Below are positions 1-13,022 of a stretch of DNA of 35,121 bases, in pieces. Numbering within the stretch: position 1 is the stretch's first letter; each line of letters opens with the position of its first letter. The stretch is taken from the NCBI GenBank assembly GCA_031277975.1, contig JAITLI010000098.1, forward strand, positions 1 through 35,121. The letters are read 5' to 3'. Origin of the DNA: Azoarcus sp. (GTDB lineage: Bacteria > Pseudomonadota > Gammaproteobacteria > Burkholderiales > Rhodocyclaceae). The position numbers were made by a program, and so were the translations under genes. The notes beneath the pieces were generated by a model, which had not been told where the DNA came from, made no database searches, and was given only the letters and a program-made list of their open reading frames with translations.

Positions 1-1543
1 CATCGTCGCCTTCGCCGCCGTGAAGCTGGTCGTTGCCCGCGCCGCCGCCGAGGACATCGTCGCCCGCGCCGCCGTGGATCAGGTCGTTGCCCGCGCCGCC
101 GAAGACCTCGTCGTCGCCGGTGTTGGATGGCAGAGTTTCGACCGGCGGGGTCTCGACCGGCGGAGTTTCGACCGGCGGGGTCTCGACCGGCGGGGTCTCG
201 ACCGGCGGGGTGTCGTCGCCGGTGCCGCCACCCGCGCCAGAAGTAATGCTTCTAACGTACTCCACATCCCACACCGTGTTGTACTCGATGATCGGAATCG
301 GAAAGTCTGTTCCCGAATCCCTGGTGCCGCTGAAAAACTGGATTTCCTCAATGGCCCCATTGACGAAGTAATCCTTGATGGTGAGGATTTTGTCGCCAGC
401 AATGAAGTCTTCGAAAATGGCCATACCTTCGGCATCAGGCTCCGCTTCGTCCGGCTCTTCGCCGGAGTCTGACTCATCGTCTGGGTCATCGATGATGGCG
501 ACGACTTCGTGATTATCGATAATGGCATTGCCTATCTGGTATTTGACGAAATGTAGTTCCAGATCATCTCCGACGCGGACCGCCTTGGTTCCCGCAGACA
601 AAATACCCGGATAAAGCCTGAGAACATCCAGTCCCGTATCCAGATTATCGCTATCGTCATGGATAGTATCATGCCCGTCTCCAATGCCGAATTCGTAGCG
701 GTCGCTTCCGTTGCCGCCATTGAGCAGATCATCGCCGGCCATACCCAACAGAAGGTCGTCGCCATCGCCGCCGTACAGAGAGTCGTCATTGCTTTTGCCA
801 TACAATGTGTCGTCGCCATCTTCGCCATATGCCTCATTGGCCCCGGTATCACCATCATCGCTGGACGGATAGCCAAAGAAGTCGTCACCGGCACCACCAT
901 ACAGCGTGTCGTAACCACCTCCGCCAGACAGCCCATCGTTGCCGTCCCCGCCATATAGCAGGTCATTCCCGTTTCCGCCATTCAGCCCATCCTTGCCGTC
1001 TCCTCCATACAATACGTCATTGCCGTCGTTGCCAAGCAATTTGTCGTTGCCGCCTTCGCCATACAACGTATCATTGCCGGCTCCGCCATGCAGCCCGCTG
1101 CTGCTAGAGAGTCCTGAGTCGTCGCCAGATCCGCCGTGCAACACATCGTTGCCGTCTTCACCATACAAATTATCGCGACCGTCTCCACCCTCCAGTGTGT
1201 CGCTGCCACTTCCGCCATACAGGGTGTCGTTGTCATCCCCTCCGTCCAGATAGTCATGACCGCCGTCGTCTTCGCCATCCTGGGCGACACCACGCAGTTC
1301 ATCGTCACCATTCCCGCCATACAGGTCATCGTCACCATTTCCGCCATACAGTTTGTCGCCGCCATCTCTGCCAACTAACGTGTCATTGCCGTCAAAGCCG
1401 TGCAGTTCGTCCTTGCCGTCGCTGCCAGACAGTTCGTCGTTACTGTCAAAATCGGGGGTGGGCGCACTGTGGCCCTGGACACCATCCCAGTCGCCACGCC
1501 CTGATACGCTGCCATCCTCTCTGTCATGGTATCTCACAGCCAT
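1..1543 (-). CDS. RTX (haemolysin-type calcium-binding repeat) protein, N-terminal part; runs off the left window edge
   Basis: Reverse strand is open from ATG at 1543 to the window edge with no stop. Translation [21 protein letters not shown]... followed by many GGxGxDxLyGGxGND nonapeptides, then a segment like the haemolysin-type calcium-binding related domain (GDDLELHF...[22 protein letters not shown]), a PPVET-repeat linker, and further [15 protein letters not shown] repeats. Preceded by an AGGAG-like RBS. Not in the ORF track because it has no stop inside the window. Confidence 0.9.
   Translation of the reverse strand, partial: MAVRYHDREDGSVSGRGDWDGVQGHSAPTPDFDSNDELSGSDGKDELHGFDGNDTLVGRDGGDKLYGGNGDDDLYGGNGDDELRGVAQDGEDDGGHDYLDGGDDNDTLYGGSGSDTLEGGDGRDNLYGEDGNDVLHGGSGDDSGLSSSSGLHGGAGNDTLYGEGGNDKLLGNDGNDVLYGGDGKDGLNGGNGNDLLYGGDGNDGLSGGGGYDTLYGGAGDDFFGYPSSDDGDTGANEAYGEDGDDTLYGKSNDDSLYGGDGDDLLLGMAGDDLLNGGNGSDRYEFGIGDGHDTIHDDSDNLDTGLDVLRLYPGILSAGTKAVRVGDDLELHFVKYQIGNAIIDNHEVVAIIDDPDDESDSGEEPDEAEPDAEGMAIFEDFIAGDKILTIKDYFVNGAIEEIQFFSGTRDSGTDFPIPIIEYNTVWDVEYVRSITSGAGGGTGDDTPPVETPPVETPPVETPPVETPPVETLPSNTGDDEVFGGAGNDLIHGGAGDDVLGGGAGNDQLHGGEGDD
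134..208 (-). repeat. 5 x 15-bp in-frame tandem repeat encoding the (PPVET)n linker of the RTX protein
   Basis: Five consecutive units of [ag]gt[tc]tcgaccggcgg; on the minus strand they encode [16 protein letters not shown]... Confidence 0.9.
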
Positions 1544-1968
1544 TTCCTTGCTCCTCAAGATTATGCGGTCCTGGACCGCTCAAAGGTATCCGGCGCAACG
1601 GTTGTCCCGCCGTGTGCTACAGGATGCGCCAGCGGCGCGGTGTGGATCGACGGTTTGCCTGTGCCGCGGGAGGTTGCGTCGCGCCGCGCGCTTGCGGAGG
1701 CGCCTGTCCCTCGCGGTCATGGGCGTCTCCCCAAGGGACGGGTTGGGGCCAAAGCGCGGCGCAAGCCGTGGAGCGGGAGGCGCATTAGCATGCATGCGGG
1801 TCGGGTTGGTGTGCATCGTGCCGCGTCTGTGTTCTTTTTCATTGAAGATGCTGTGCAGAAATCACGGAACGTGAAATTTCCGGCGAGCGGATATGTGCGG
1901 CATCGGGATGTCAACACGGCAATACGAGCTTTTGATAGCCATGTTTGATAGCTATATCTGAAAGGACT

Positions 1969-2112
1969 CGTCATCGCGAGGCGCGCGCGGCGCGGAGCGG
2001 CAATCCAGTGCGTTCCGTCCGGCGCGTGGGCGCTGTTATTTTCTTGTCAGCGGCGCTGCGCGCCGGTTGGAACGCGCTGGATTGCCACGGCGCTGCGGCC
2101 CTCGCAATGACG
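1969..2112. repeat. Dispersed palindromic repeat, copy A (two inverted arms)
   Basis: Left arm 1969-2026 (cgtcatcgcgaggcgcg...gcaatccagtgcgttccgtccggcgcg) is an imperfect reverse complement of right arm ~2059-2112 (cgcgccggttggaacgcgctggattgccacggcgctgcggccctcgcaatgacg). Confidence 0.8.
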
Positions 2113-2161
2113 AATGTGGGTATCTGTCTGGTTCCGTCCGATGTGGACCAGGATAAAGGGA

Positions 2162-2237
2162 TGGTGGGTGCTGACGGGGTCGAACCGCCGACATTCGCCT
2201 TGTAAGGGCGACGCTCTACCAACTGAGCTAAGCACCC
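2162..2237 (-). tRNA. tRNA-Val (anticodon TAC)
   Basis: Reverse complement GGGTGCTTAGCTCAGTTGGTAGAGCGTCGCCCTTACAAGGCGAATGTCGGCGGTTCGACCCCGTCAGCACCCACCA folds as a full cloverleaf with encoded CCA; anticodon loop CTTACAA. Confidence 0.95.
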
Positions 2238-2511
2238 GCGCAAAAACGACCGACGCCGCTTTTGTCCAGAAGAGGCGGCATTCTATAGCCTTCCTCCTCG
2301 CCTCGCCAGTCTTCCGGAAGGCTCGACGCCGGTTTCGAGGCAAACAATCGGGCGGAAGGGCGCGAAAGAAGCCCAACGAAGCCGCCCGCCGGATCGAGGG
2401 CGTGAGCTGGATCCCGAAAAGAAAAAGGAAAAAGCGGCCGTGCAAGGCCATCGTGGACAAGATGCACGATCAGGACAAACCACGCCACGCTTTGCCATAT
2501 GGGCTTACAAT

Positions 2512-2530
2512 GAGATGTTTTATCATTATC
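2512..2530 (-). promoter_or_regulatory. Candidate Fur box upstream of feoB
   Basis: Reverse complement GATAATGATAAAACATCTC matches the consensus GATAATGATAATCATTATC at 14/19 positions, with the first 11 nt identical; lies 26 bp upstream of the feoB ATG. Confidence 0.5.
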
Positions 2531-2556
2531 AGACTTTCTTTTGTAACACTTCCGCC

Positions 2557-4524
2557 ATGCACCATCACCATCCATCCGCTTCTTCCCCACCCGCATCATC
2601 CGCCGGCACACTTGCGTTGATTGGGCATCCCAATGTCGGCAAGTCGGTCCTTTTCCATCGCCTGACGGGGGCCTATGTCAATGTATCGAACTACCCCGGC
2701 ACCACGGTGGAAGTGGCGCGCGCCACGGCGCGGTTCGAGCGCTCGCTTTCGCTGCTCGATACGCCGGGCGTACTCACCCTGCCCGCGCGCAGCGACGACG
2801 AGCGCGCGACGATGCGGGCGCTGCTCCACGAGAATCTGAAACTCGTCATCCAGGTGGGCGATGCCAAGAATCTGCGGCGTACCCTGAACCTGACGGCGCT
2901 GCTGGCCGAACTCGGCGTACCGATGGCGGTGGCGCTCAATATGAATGACGAGGCGCGCGCACGCGGTGTGGCCGTGGATGTGGCCGCGCTTGCCGAAACG
3001 CTGGCGATACCGGTGGTTGCCACCGTCGCCACGGGCGGCGAAGGGGTCGGGGCGCTCGCCGAAGCCCTGCCGCGCGCCCATCCGCCCGCGCCCCTGCTGC
3101 GCTACGACGCGGAGTCGGAAGCGGCCATCGGGACGATCGCTGCACTGCTCGCGGAACATGCGCCGCACCCGCATCTTGCCGCGCGCGGACTGGCGATTCT
3201 GCTGCTCGGGCGGGACGCCGAAGTCGAGAACTGGCTTGCCGCCCAGCCGCATGGCAACGAGATTCTCGCCCGCGTCGCCGGGATCGCGCCCGCCGGGGGG
3301 CGCGATTCCCTGCCGGCGCGGCTGGCGCGCGAGCGCGGGCGCGCCGCCGAAGCACTGGCGCGCACGGTGACGCAGCAAACGGCCAATGTCGACCGCACGC
3401 TGTCGCTGCTCATCGGACAAGTGGCGGTACACCCGCTGTGGGGCTGGCCGTTATTGTTGCTGGTACTGCTGGCGGTGTATTACTTCGTCGGCGATTTCGG
3501 CGCGGGCACGCTGGTCGGACTCATGGAAGAAGATTTCTTCGGCGAAATTCTCAATCCGGCGGTCACGGACTTCGTGCGCGCACACATTGGCCCGGAATGG
3601 CTCGCCGACATGCTGGTGGGCGAATACGGCCTGTGGACGATGGGGATGACTTACGCGCTGGCATTGATCCTGCCCATCGTCACCACATTCTTTCTCGCTT
3701 TCGGTGTACTGGAGGACTCGGGCTACTTCACGCGCCTGTCGGTCATCGGCAATCGCGCCTTCAGCGCCATCGGCCTCAACGGGCGCGCGGTGTTGCCGAT
3801 GGTGCTCGGGCTGGGCTGCGTGACCATGGCCACGCTCACGACGCGCATCCTCCACACTCCGCGCGAGCGCCTGATTACGACATTCCTGCTCGCGCTCGCC
3901 ATTCCCTGTTCGGCGCAGCTTGGCGTGGTGCTCGGCGTGCTGGGCGGCATCTCCTTTGGCGCGGCGGCGATCTGGGGCGTATGCATCATACTGATCCTGC
4001 TCGTCACCGGCTGGCTTGCCGGGCGGCTGGTCAAGGGGCGCCGCGTGCCGCTCGTCACCGAACTGCCCCCGATGCGCATGCCGGTAGTGAGCAATGTGCT
4101 CAAGAAAACCGGCGGGCGGCTGAAATGGTATCTCGTCGAAGTCATCCCGCTCTTCTTGATCGGCACCTTCATCATGTTCGCGCTCGACCGCCTCGGCGTG
4201 CTGCCCTGGATCATCGAAGCCGGCAAACCGCTGGTCACCGGCTGGCTGGGCCTGCCGCCCGAGGCGAGCGCCGCTTTCGTGATGGGTTTCCTGCGGCGCG
4301 ACTTTGGCGCGACGGGCCTGTTCGCGCTGGAGAGCCAACTGAGCACGGTGCAGGCCGTCGTCGGCATGGTCACGATCACCCTGTTCGTGCCCTGCATCGC
4401 CAGCGTGATGATCATCGCCAAGGAACAGGGCATGCGCACCGCCGCGCTGATGCTGGCGCTCATCATGCCGACGGCGTTCCTCGTCGGCGGTCTGCTCAAT
4501 CGTTTCCTGCGTCTTTTCCTGTGA
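2557..4524 (+). CDS. feoB: Ferrous iron transport protein B (GTPase plus membrane permease)
   Basis: G1 motif GHPNVGKS, NYPGTTVE, DTPG, then FeoB Gate/C-terminal segments (GCVTMATLTTRIL..., FLRRDFGATGLF, VPCIASVMIIAKEQG). ATG at 2557 (MHHHHPSAS...) preferred over the upstream ORF start at 2440. Confidence 0.95.
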   Translation: MHHHHPSASSPPASSAGTLALIGHPNVGKSVLFHRLTGAYVNVSNYPGTTVEVARATARFERSLSLLDTPGVLTLPARSDDERATMRALLHENLKLVIQVGDAKNLRRTLNLTALLAELGVPMAVALNMNDEARARGVAVDVAALAETLAIPVVATVATGGEGVGALAEALPRAHPPAPLLRYDAESEAAIGTIAALLAEHAPHPHLAARGLAILLLGRDAEVENWLAAQPHGNEILARVAGIAPAGGRDSLPARLARERGRAAEALARTVTQQTANVDRTLSLLIGQVAVHPLWGWPLLLLVLLAVYYFVGDFGAGTLVGLMEEDFFGEILNPAVTDFVRAHIGPEWLADMLVGEYGLWTMGMTYALALILPIVTTFFLAFGVLEDSGYFTRLSVIGNRAFSAIGLNGRAVLPMVLGLGCVTMATLTTRILHTPRERLITTFLLALAIPCSAQLGVVLGVLGGISFGAAAIWGVCIILILLVTGWLAGRLVKGRRVPLVTELPPMRMPVVSNVLKKTGGRLKWYLVEVIPLFLIGTFIMFALDRLGVLPWIIEAGKPLVTGWLGLPPEASAAFVMGFLRRDFGATGLFALESQLSTVQAVVGMVTITLFVPCIASVMIIAKEQGMRTAALMLALIMPTAFLVGGLLNRFLRLFL

Positions 4525-4532
4525 TCGCCGCC

Positions 4533-4778
4533 ATGAACGCACAACATATCGAACGCATCCGCCTCACTGGCACCCCGGCAGGCCACCGCGCCCGCCTGGC
4601 CGAATTCGGCGACGAAATCGACCCCCTGCAACGCGAGCAGTTGCTCGCCTATGGCCTGACCGCGCCGCAGAGCATCACCGTGCTGCAACAACAACCCATG
4701 ACGGTGGTGCTGTGCGAACACATGGAACTGGCCCTGGAACACGGTGTGGCGCAACATATCTGGGTCGAGGGAGAGTGA
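4533..4778 (+). CDS. FeoA-like small protein
   Basis: MNAQHIERIRLTGTPAGHRARLAEFGDEIDPLQREQLLAYGLTAPQSITVLQQQPMTVVLCEHMELALEHGVAQHIWVEGE; size and layout resemble the FeoA SH3-like fold (GLTPG-type turn then a short basic/hydrophobic strand pattern); begins 8 nt after the feoB stop. Confidence 0.7.
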   Translation: MNAQHIERIRLTGTPAGHRARLAEFGDEIDPLQREQLLAYGLTAPQSITVLQQQPMTVVLCEHMELALEHGVAQHIWVEGE

Positions 4779-4927
4779 TTTTTCCCGCGCCCGGAAAGCA
4801 CGTTTGGTTTCGCCAAAAAGAAACCCGCGCCGGATTTCGACATTCAGACAACCGAATGGAGGAAGAATGCGGCCGGCCGGATCAAGGCTCTCACGTAGTG
4901 GGTCCAGCCTGCCGCCGTATTCCTGCA

Positions 4928-5581
4928 TCACCCCCGCTGAATGCGCAGCAAATGTCGTTCGGCGGTCAGGCCGGGCACGACGAGCGGGCGGGCTTCTTCG
5001 AGGCGCCATCCGGGGGGAAGCGCGGCGATCTCGCTTGCCGGGTACGCGCCTTTCATTGCATGGAGCGCGCCGCCATCGCGGAGCAGATGTCCCGCCAAGC
5101 GAACGAAATCGGCAAGACTGGAGAAGGCGCGCGAGATGACGGCGTGGGCGCCGCCGTCGGGGATGTCTTCCGGGCGAAGCGTCTCGGCCCGCCGCTGGAT
5201 GACGGTGAGGTTGTCTAGCTTCAGTTCGATTTTCGCCTGTTGCTGGAAGCTCGTTTTCTTGCCGGCCGCCTCGATGGAATACACCGCCAGGCCGGGGCGG
5301 GCGAGCGCGAGCGCGATGCCCGGCAAGCCCGCGCCGGAACCGATGTCCGCCAGCGTGCGCGGATGGCCGAGCCACGGTAGCGCGGCGAGCGAATCGAGCA
5401 GGTGATGGGTGACGAGGTCTTTCGGGTCGCGGATGGCGGTGAGGTTGTAGACCCGGTTCCACTTCAGCAGCAGTTCGCCAAAGGCCAGCAGGCGCGCGAG
5501 CGGCTCCGGCGCGGGATCGAGGCCGAGCGCGGCCATGCCATCCGCGAGCCGCCGGGCATGGGGCGCAAGCACGCCGCTCAT
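4928..5581 (-). CDS. rsmG: 16S rRNA (guanine-N7) methyltransferase RsmG (GidB)
   Basis: [22 protein letters not shown] motif, [12 protein letters not shown] at 5581 overlaps the mnmG stop by 4 nt. Confidence 0.95.
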   Translation of the reverse strand: MSGVLAPHARRLADGMAALGLDPAPEPLARLLAFGELLLKWNRVYNLTAIRDPKDLVTHHLLDSLAALPWLGHPRTLADIGSGAGLPGIALALARPGLAVYSIEAAGKKTSFQQQAKIELKLDNLTVIQRRAETLRPEDIPDGGAHAVISRAFSSLADFVRLAGHLLRDGGALHAMKGAYPASEIAALPPGWRLEEARPLVVPGLTAERHLLRIQRG

Positions 5582-7467
5582 GGACGCGCCGCCGCGTGGC
5601 GTTTGAGCCAGACCAGCAGGAGCGAGATGGCGGCGGGCGTCACGCCTTGCACACGGCTCGCTTGGGCGATGGTTTCGGGGCGGGCGGCGTCGAGCTTTTG
5701 CCGGACTTCGTTGGAGAGACCGCGCACGTCGGCGTAGTCGATGTTCTCCGGCAAGCGCCAGTCGCCCGCCTGCGACTGGCGGGCGATCTCGTCGCACTGA
5801 CGGTCGATGTAGCCCTGGTATTTGGCGGCGATTTCGATTTGTTCGAGGATGCGCCCGTCGTCCGCGCCAATGGCGGGCGCGCCGGGCAGCGACATCAGCG
5901 CGTCCCGGCTCACGTCCGGACGGCGCAGGAGATCGAAGTAGCGCGTCTCGCGCTCCAGCGCCTTGCCAAGCACCCGTTCCTGTTCGGCGAGGGGAATGGC
6001 TTCGGGGCGCGCCCAGGCCGCTTTCAGGGCCGCCGCGCCGCACTCGATGGCTTCGCGCTTGGCGCAGAACGCCGCCCAGCGCGCGTCGTCGACGAGACCG
6101 AGTTCGCGCCCGATCCCGGTGAGCCGCAAGTCGGCGTTGTCTTCGCGCAGTTGCAGGCGGTATTCGGCGCGCGAGGTGAACATCCGATACGGTTCGGAGA
6201 CGCCGCGCGTGATGAGATCGTCGACCATCACGCCGAGGTAGGCTTCGTCGCGGCGCGGACGCCACGGCGCGCGCCCTTGCGTTTGCAGCGCGGCGTTCAG
6301 GCCCGCAAGCAAGCCTTGCGCCGCCGCTTCTTCGTAGCCGGTGGTGCCGTTGATTTGCCCGGCGAAGAACAGCCCGCCAATCTCAAGCGTCTCCAGCGAG
6401 GCGCGCAGGCGGCGCGGGTCGAAGTAGTCGTATTCGATGGCGTAGCCGGGCCGCAGGATGTGCGCGTTCTCCAACCCGGCAATGGAATGGACGAGGTCGA
6501 GCTGTACATCGTAAGGCAGCGAGGTGGAGATACCGTTCGGATAGATTTCGTGCGTCGCCAGCCCTTCCGGCTCAAGGAAGACGTGATGGCTGTCGCGCCC
6601 GGCGAAGCGGTGAATCTTGTCTTCGATGGAGGGGCAGTAGCGCGGCCCCGCGCCCTCTATCACACCGGTATAGAGCGGCGAGCGGTCGAGACCGGTGCGG
6701 ATGATGTCGTGGGTGCGGGGATTGGTTTGCGTGATCCAGCAGGGACGTTGCGCCGGATGTTGTTCGGGCCGCCCCAGAAAGCTGAACACAGGCGGGGGTG
6801 TGTCGCCGTGCTGTACCGTCATTGCCGGGAAGTCGATGCTGCGCGCATCGAGCCGGGGCGGCGTGCCGGTCTTGAGGCGGCCTTGCGGCAGTCCGAGTTC
6901 CTTGAGCCGCTCGCCGAGCCGGGCGGCGGACGGATCGCCCGCGCGGCCCGCCGGGTAATGCGCCAGCCCGATGTGGATCAAGCCGTTGAGAAACGTCCCG
7001 GCGGCGAGCACCACCGCGCGCGCCGCGAAGCGCAGCCCGATCTGGGTGACGACGCCCGCCGCGCGTCCGCCTTCGACGATGAGATCGTCGACCGCTTGCT
7101 GGAAAAGCCACAGGTTGGGCTGATTCTCCAGCCGCCGCCGGATGGCGGCGCGGTAGAGGGCGCGGTCGGCCTGCGCCCGCGTCGCCCGCACCGCCGGCCC
7201 CTTGGAGGCATTGAGGATGCGAAACTGGATGCCCGCCTCGTCCGCCGCCGCCGCCATCGCGCCGCCGAGCGCGTCGACTTCCTTGACCAGATGCCCCTTG
7301 CCGATGCCGCCGATCGAGGGATTGCAGCTCATCGCACCCAGCGTCTCGAAGTTGTGGGTCAGGAGCAGCGTGCGGCAGCCCATGCGCGCCGCCACCAGCG
7401 CGGCCTCGGTTCCGGCATGGCCGCCGCCGACGACGATGACGTCGAAACGGGTGGGATGTAGCATCAT
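5578..7467 (-). CDS. mnmG: tRNA uridine-5-carboxymethylaminomethyl(34) synthesis enzyme MnmG
   Basis: [84 protein letters not shown]. Confidence 0.98.
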   Translation of the reverse strand: MMLHPTRFDVIVVGGGHAGTEAALVAARMGCRTLLLTHNFETLGAMSCNPSIGGIGKGHLVKEVDALGGAMAAAADEAGIQFRILNASKGPAVRATRAQADRALYRAAIRRRLENQPNLWLFQQAVDDLIVEGGRAAGVVTQIGLRFAARAVVLAAGTFLNGLIHIGLAHYPAGRAGDPSAARLGERLKELGLPQGRLKTGTPPRLDARSIDFPAMTVQHGDTPPPVFSFLGRPEQHPAQRPCWITQTNPRTHDIIRTGLDRSPLYTGVIEGAGPRYCPSIEDKIHRFAGRDSHHVFLEPEGLATHEIYPNGISTSLPYDVQLDLVHSIAGLENAHILRPGYAIEYDYFDPRRLRASLETLEIGGLFFAGQINGTTGYEEAAAQGLLAGLNAALQTQGRAPWRPRRDEAYLGVMVDDLITRGVSEPYRMFTSRAEYRLQLREDNADLRLTGIGRELGLVDDARWAAFCAKREAIECGAAALKAAWARPEAIPLAEQERVLGKALERETRYFDLLRRPDVSRDALMSLPGAPAIGADDGRILEQIEIAAKYQGYIDRQCDEIARQSQAGDWRLPENIDYADVRGLSNEVRQKLDAARPETIAQASRVQGVTPAAISLLLVWLKRHAAARP

Positions 7468-7636
7468 TGCGGGATTCAGTGTTGCAAGAAAGGGCTGGGA
7501 TTCTACGTCAGCGCAGCGAATCAGGCACCGGGAAGGAATGCCCGTGATCCCCGATCCCTGATATAACCTCGGTCATCGTTTTGCTTGCAAAGCTGTATTA
7601 GACTGCAGCCAGTTTCCATCTCCGCACTGGACGCCC

Positions 7637-7912
7637 ATGAATACTCCGCGACTCATCGACGAAATCGGCTCCCGGCTCGACGAAGCCGGGGCGAAACTTG
7701 CCGAACTGGCAGCCAACAGCCCCGTCCGCGACATCGAAAAAAACGTCAAGGCCGTCCTTGCCGGTGTTTTCGGCAAGCTCGACCTTATCTCCCGCGAGGA
7801 GTTCGACGTGCAACGCGCGCTGCTGGACAAGGCGCTCGAACGTCTGGCGGTGCTCGAAGCGCGGGTGGCCGCGCTCGAAGCCGCCGCGCGCGGCGAAAGC
7901 CCGGAGTCATGA
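7637..7912 (+). CDS. ubiK: Ubiquinone biosynthesis accessory factor UbiK (BMFP domain)
   Basis: 91 aa with DFxxVRxALLxKALERLAVLEARVAALEA coiled-coil C-terminus typical of the YqiC/UbiK family. Confidence 0.8.
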   Translation: MNTPRLIDEIGSRLDEAGAKLAELAANSPVRDIEKNVKAVLAGVFGKLDLISREEFDVQRALLDKALERLAVLEARVAALEAAARGESPES

Positions 7913-7930
7913 CAGCCGGGGCCGCGGTGC

Positions 7931-9286
7931 TCATGCCGCGGCAGCTTCGACGGCGGCGGCGATTTCGTCCGCCAGGCGATGAACCAGTTCTTCCTCGCGG
8001 CCTTCGACCATCACCCGCAGCAGCGGCTCGGTGCCCGAGGAGCGCAGCAGTACCCGGCCACTTTCGCCCAGCGCGGTTTCGGCGCGGGCGCGGGCGGCGG
8101 CGATGCCAGCGTCCGCCTGCCAGTCGAAACCCGCCCGCAGGCTGACGTTGACCAGCCTTTGCGGGTAGAACTCCAGATCGGCGCATGCCTGCGCCAGCGT
8201 CTGGCCGCGTGCGCGCAACGCCGCCAGCACTTGCAGGGCGGAGACGATGCCGTCGCCGGTCGTGTGGCAATCCAGGCAGATGATGTGGCCCGAGTTTTCG
8301 CCGCCGATGCGCCAGCCTTTTTCGTGCAGCAATTCGAGCACGTAGCGGTCGCCGACCCTGGCGCGGACGAAGGGCAGGCCGAGACGGGCGAGCGCGTGTT
8401 CGAGACCGAGATTGCTCATCAGCGTGCCGACGATGCCGCCCGCCTCGCCCCGATGCTTGCGCGCGGCGGCGATCACATAGAGTAATTTGTCGCCGTCGTA
8501 GATTTCGCCCTGGCGGTCGGCCATGATCAGGCGGTCGCCGTCGCCGTCGAGGGCGACGCCGAGATCGGCGGCATGCGCCAGCACAGTCTGGCGCAGGAAC
8601 TCGGGGCGGGTCGCGCCCACGCCGTCGTTGATATTGAAACCGTCGGGCTTGTTTCCCGCCTCGAACACTTCCGCGCCCAGTTCGTGGAATACCTTGGGGG
8701 CGATCTGGTAGGCGGCGCCGTGGGCGCAGTCGAGCGCGATTTTCATGCCGCGCAGGTCGAATTCGGGCGGGAAGGTGCTCTTGCAGAACTCGATGTAGCG
8801 CCCGGCGGCGTCGTCGATGCGGCTTGCCCGCCCCAGATGCGCGGATTCGACGCAGCCCATTGTTTCGTCGAGGCGGGATTCGATTTCGGCCTCCACGGCG
8901 TCGGGCAGCTTGAGACCGCGGGCGGAGAAGAATTTGATTCCGTTATCGTAGAACGGGTTGTGCGAGGCCGAGATGACCACTCCGGCCTGCAAGCGCAGCG
9001 CCCGGGTCAGGTAAGCCACAGCCGGAGTCGGAATCGGCCCGGCGAGCATGACGTCGACGCCGGCGGCGGAAAAGCCCGCTTCGAGCGCGGCTTCGAGCAT
9101 GTAGCCGGAGATGCGGGTGTCCTTGCCGATCAGGACTTTGGGGCGCTCGCCCGCAGACATGCCCTGCCGCCTCGCCAGCGACACTCCGGCGGCGTGGCCG
9201 ATGCGCATGACAAGATCGGGCGTGATCGGCTTTTCCCCGACCCGCCCGCGTACTCCGTCGGTTCCGAAATATTTGCGTGTGTTCAC
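7931..9286 (-). CDS. glmM: Phosphoglucosamine mutase
   Basis: [64 protein letters not shown] start at 9286 gives [11 protein letters not shown]. Confidence 0.97.
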   Translation of the reverse strand: MNTRKYFGTDGVRGRVGEKPITPDLVMRIGHAAGVSLARRQGMSAGERPKVLIGKDTRISGYMLEAALEAGFSAAGVDVMLAGPIPTPAVAYLTRALRLQAGVVISASHNPFYDNGIKFFSARGLKLPDAVEAEIESRLDETMGCVESAHLGRASRIDDAAGRYIEFCKSTFPPEFDLRGMKIALDCAHGAAYQIAPKVFHELGAEVFEAGNKPDGFNINDGVGATRPEFLRQTVLAHAADLGVALDGDGDRLIMADRQGEIYDGDKLLYVIAAARKHRGEAGGIVGTLMSNLGLEHALARLGLPFVRARVGDRYVLELLHEKGWRIGGENSGHIICLDCHTTGDGIVSALQVLAALRARGQTLAQACADLEFYPQRLVNVSLRAGFDWQADAGIAAARARAETALGESGRVLLRSSGTEPLLRVMVEGREEELVHRLADEIAAAVEAAAA

Positions 9287-9342
9287 TTTTTGCTTCTCTT
9301 TGTGGAATGCCGCTCGTCCGGCAGCCGGGCGCGGCCAGTGAA

Positions 9343-10173
9343 TCAGGCCGCTCCGGCGCATGCCTGCCAGATCTGCAAGGCTTCGCGGGTCGCGGCCACA
9401 TCATGCACCCGCACGATGCGCGCGCCGTGTTCGACGGCCAATGCCGCGCCGGCGACGCTGGCGATGAGGCGTTCGTTGACGGCCTTGCCGGTCACCGCAC
9501 CCAGCATCGACTTGCGCGACAGTCCCGCCAGCGTGGGCAGGCCATCGACGGCGAAGCGGGCGAAATGCTTGAGCATGCTGTAATTGTGGGCGACGTTCTT
9601 GCCGAAACCGAAGCCGGGGTCGAGCACGATGCGTTCGCGCGCCACCCCCGCCGCCGCGAGCGCCCGCACCCGCCCGGCAAGGTAATCCCCGACCTCGGCG
9701 ACGACGTCGACATAATCCGGCGCATGCTGCATCGTGCGCGGCTCGCCCCGCATGTGCATCACGCACAGTCCGCAAGGGCGCGCCGCCACTGCCTCCAGCG
9801 CGCCGGGGGCGCTGAAGCCGCCGATGTCATTGATCATATCGGCACCCGCCGCCAGCGCCGCCCGCATCACCGCCGGTTTGCAGGTATCGACCGACAGGGG
9901 CGCCTCCAGCCGGCGAAGGGCCTCGACCACCGGCACGATGCGCGCGATCTCCTGCGCTTCCGGCACGGGATCGCTGCCGGGCCGCGTCGACTCCGCGCCG
10001 AGGTCGAGCATGTCCGCGCCCGCTTGCAGAGCTTCTTCCGCTTGCCGCGAAGCCGCCGCGACGTTGCCGCGCAACCCGTCGCCGGAAAAGGAATCGTCGG
10101 TCAGGTTGATGATCGCCATGATCCGGGGCATGGAAAGATCGAGCTCGAAACGGCCACAGACAAGCCGGGACAT
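9343..10173 (-). CDS. folP: Dihydropteroate synthase
   Basis: [65 protein letters not shown]. Confidence 0.96.
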   Translation of the reverse strand: MSRLVCGRFELDLSMPRIMAIINLTDDSFSGDGLRGNVAAASRQAEEALQAGADMLDLGAESTRPGSDPVPEAQEIARIVPVVEALRRLEAPLSVDTCKPAVMRAALAAGADMINDIGGFSAPGALEAVAARPCGLCVMHMRGEPRTMQHAPDYVDVVAEVGDYLAGRVRALAAAGVARERIVLDPGFGFGKNVAHNYSMLKHFARFAVDGLPTLAGLSRKSMLGAVTGKAVNERLIASVAGAALAVEHGARIVRVHDVAATREALQIWQACAGAA

Positions 10174-10234
10174 GGAAAACCTCTGCTGTTCGTGAGGATG
10201 GCGGGGTTTGGAACGCCGTCCCCGCACATGGAAA

Positions 10235-10263
10235 ACGCCGGGCTGCGCAAGACAACCCGGCGT
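10235..10263 (-). terminator. Candidate intrinsic terminator after ftsH
   Basis: Minus strand ACGCCGGGTTG-TCTTGCG-CAGCCCGGCGT forms an 11-bp stem, 7-nt loop, followed by a short T-tract; lies in the ftsH-folP gap. Confidence 0.5.
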
Positions 10264-10303
10264 CCGCATCTGTATTTTCCCCGCGTTTTCCCCGCGCCGG
10301 GAA

Positions 10304-12211
<1,908 letters not shown>

Positions 12212-12356
12212 TGTGACAAACCTCGAAAGCCCCTGACGGGCATGCAAACCCGGAAGGGCCGATTCTAGATGCGATCCGGCCATCCGGCAAACAGATACGC
12301 GCTATTGCCGTTATATCTACATCCTTGCGCCGCGCCCGCGGCATTTGCCACGAACA

Positions 12357-12977
12357 TCAACCGCGCGGCGGGCCGCCCAGCAAGTAAACCTCGGCGCTGC
12401 GATCGCGCGAAGCCTTGGGCTTGCGCGTCTGCACGGACGGGAAATGCCGTTCCATCTCCCGGCGGAACGCCATGAATCCCTCGCCCTGGAAGACTTTGAC
12501 CAGAAAACGGCCGCCGGGGCGAAGATGATCGACAGCGAAATCGAGCGCCAGCTCGCAGAGCATGATCGAGCGCGCCTGATCCGCCGCCGCTACGCCCGAC
12601 AGATTGGGGGCCATATCCGAGAGCACGACATCGGCCCGCCGTCCGTCGAGGCGGCGCGCAAACTCGGCGAGCGCCCCGTTGTCGGAGAAATCGCCTTGCA
12701 GGAAATCCACCCCGGCGATGGGTTCGACCGGCAGCAGATCGAGCGCGAACACCCGTCCGCCGCTACCGCAGCGTTGTACCGCGACCTGGCACCACGAACC
12801 GGGCGCAGCGCCGAGATCCACCACCACCCCTCCGGGGCGCAGCAAATGATCACGGTCATCGATCTCCATGAGCTTGTAGGCGGCGCGGGCGCGATAGCCC
12901 TCGGCGTTGGCGCGCTGCACGAAAGGATCGGCAAGATGCTCGTGCATCCACGCCTTGCTGGTCTTGCTGCGTTTCAT
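12357..12977 (-). CDS. rlmE: 23S rRNA (uridine-2'-O) methyltransferase RlmE (FtsJ)
   Basis: [40 protein letters not shown]...[15 protein letters not shown]...[11 protein letters not shown]...[11 protein letters not shown]. Confidence 0.96.
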   Translation of the reverse strand: MKRSKTSKAWMHEHLADPFVQRANAEGYRARAAYKLMEIDDRDHLLRPGGVVVDLGAAPGSWCQVAVQRCGSGGRVFALDLLPVEPIAGVDFLQGDFSDNGALAEFARRLDGRRADVVLSDMAPNLSGVAAADQARSIMLCELALDFAVDHLRPGGRFLVKVFQGEGFMAFRREMERHFPSVQTRKPKASRDRSAEVYLLGGPPRG

Positions 12978-13022
12978 ATCAGAGTAGAATCCGGCCCTCC
13001 GCCGAGAATACACGAACCACCG

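Noticed and set aside
532-1374. Met/Thr-rich minus-strand ORFs 532..981 and 982..1374
   Set aside because: Out-of-frame readings of the RTX repeats; the true RTX frame on the same strand is open throughout.
5596-7461. 621-aa plus-strand ORF antisense to mnmG
   Set aside because: GC-rich codon-bias shadow of a certain gene; no recognisable domain.
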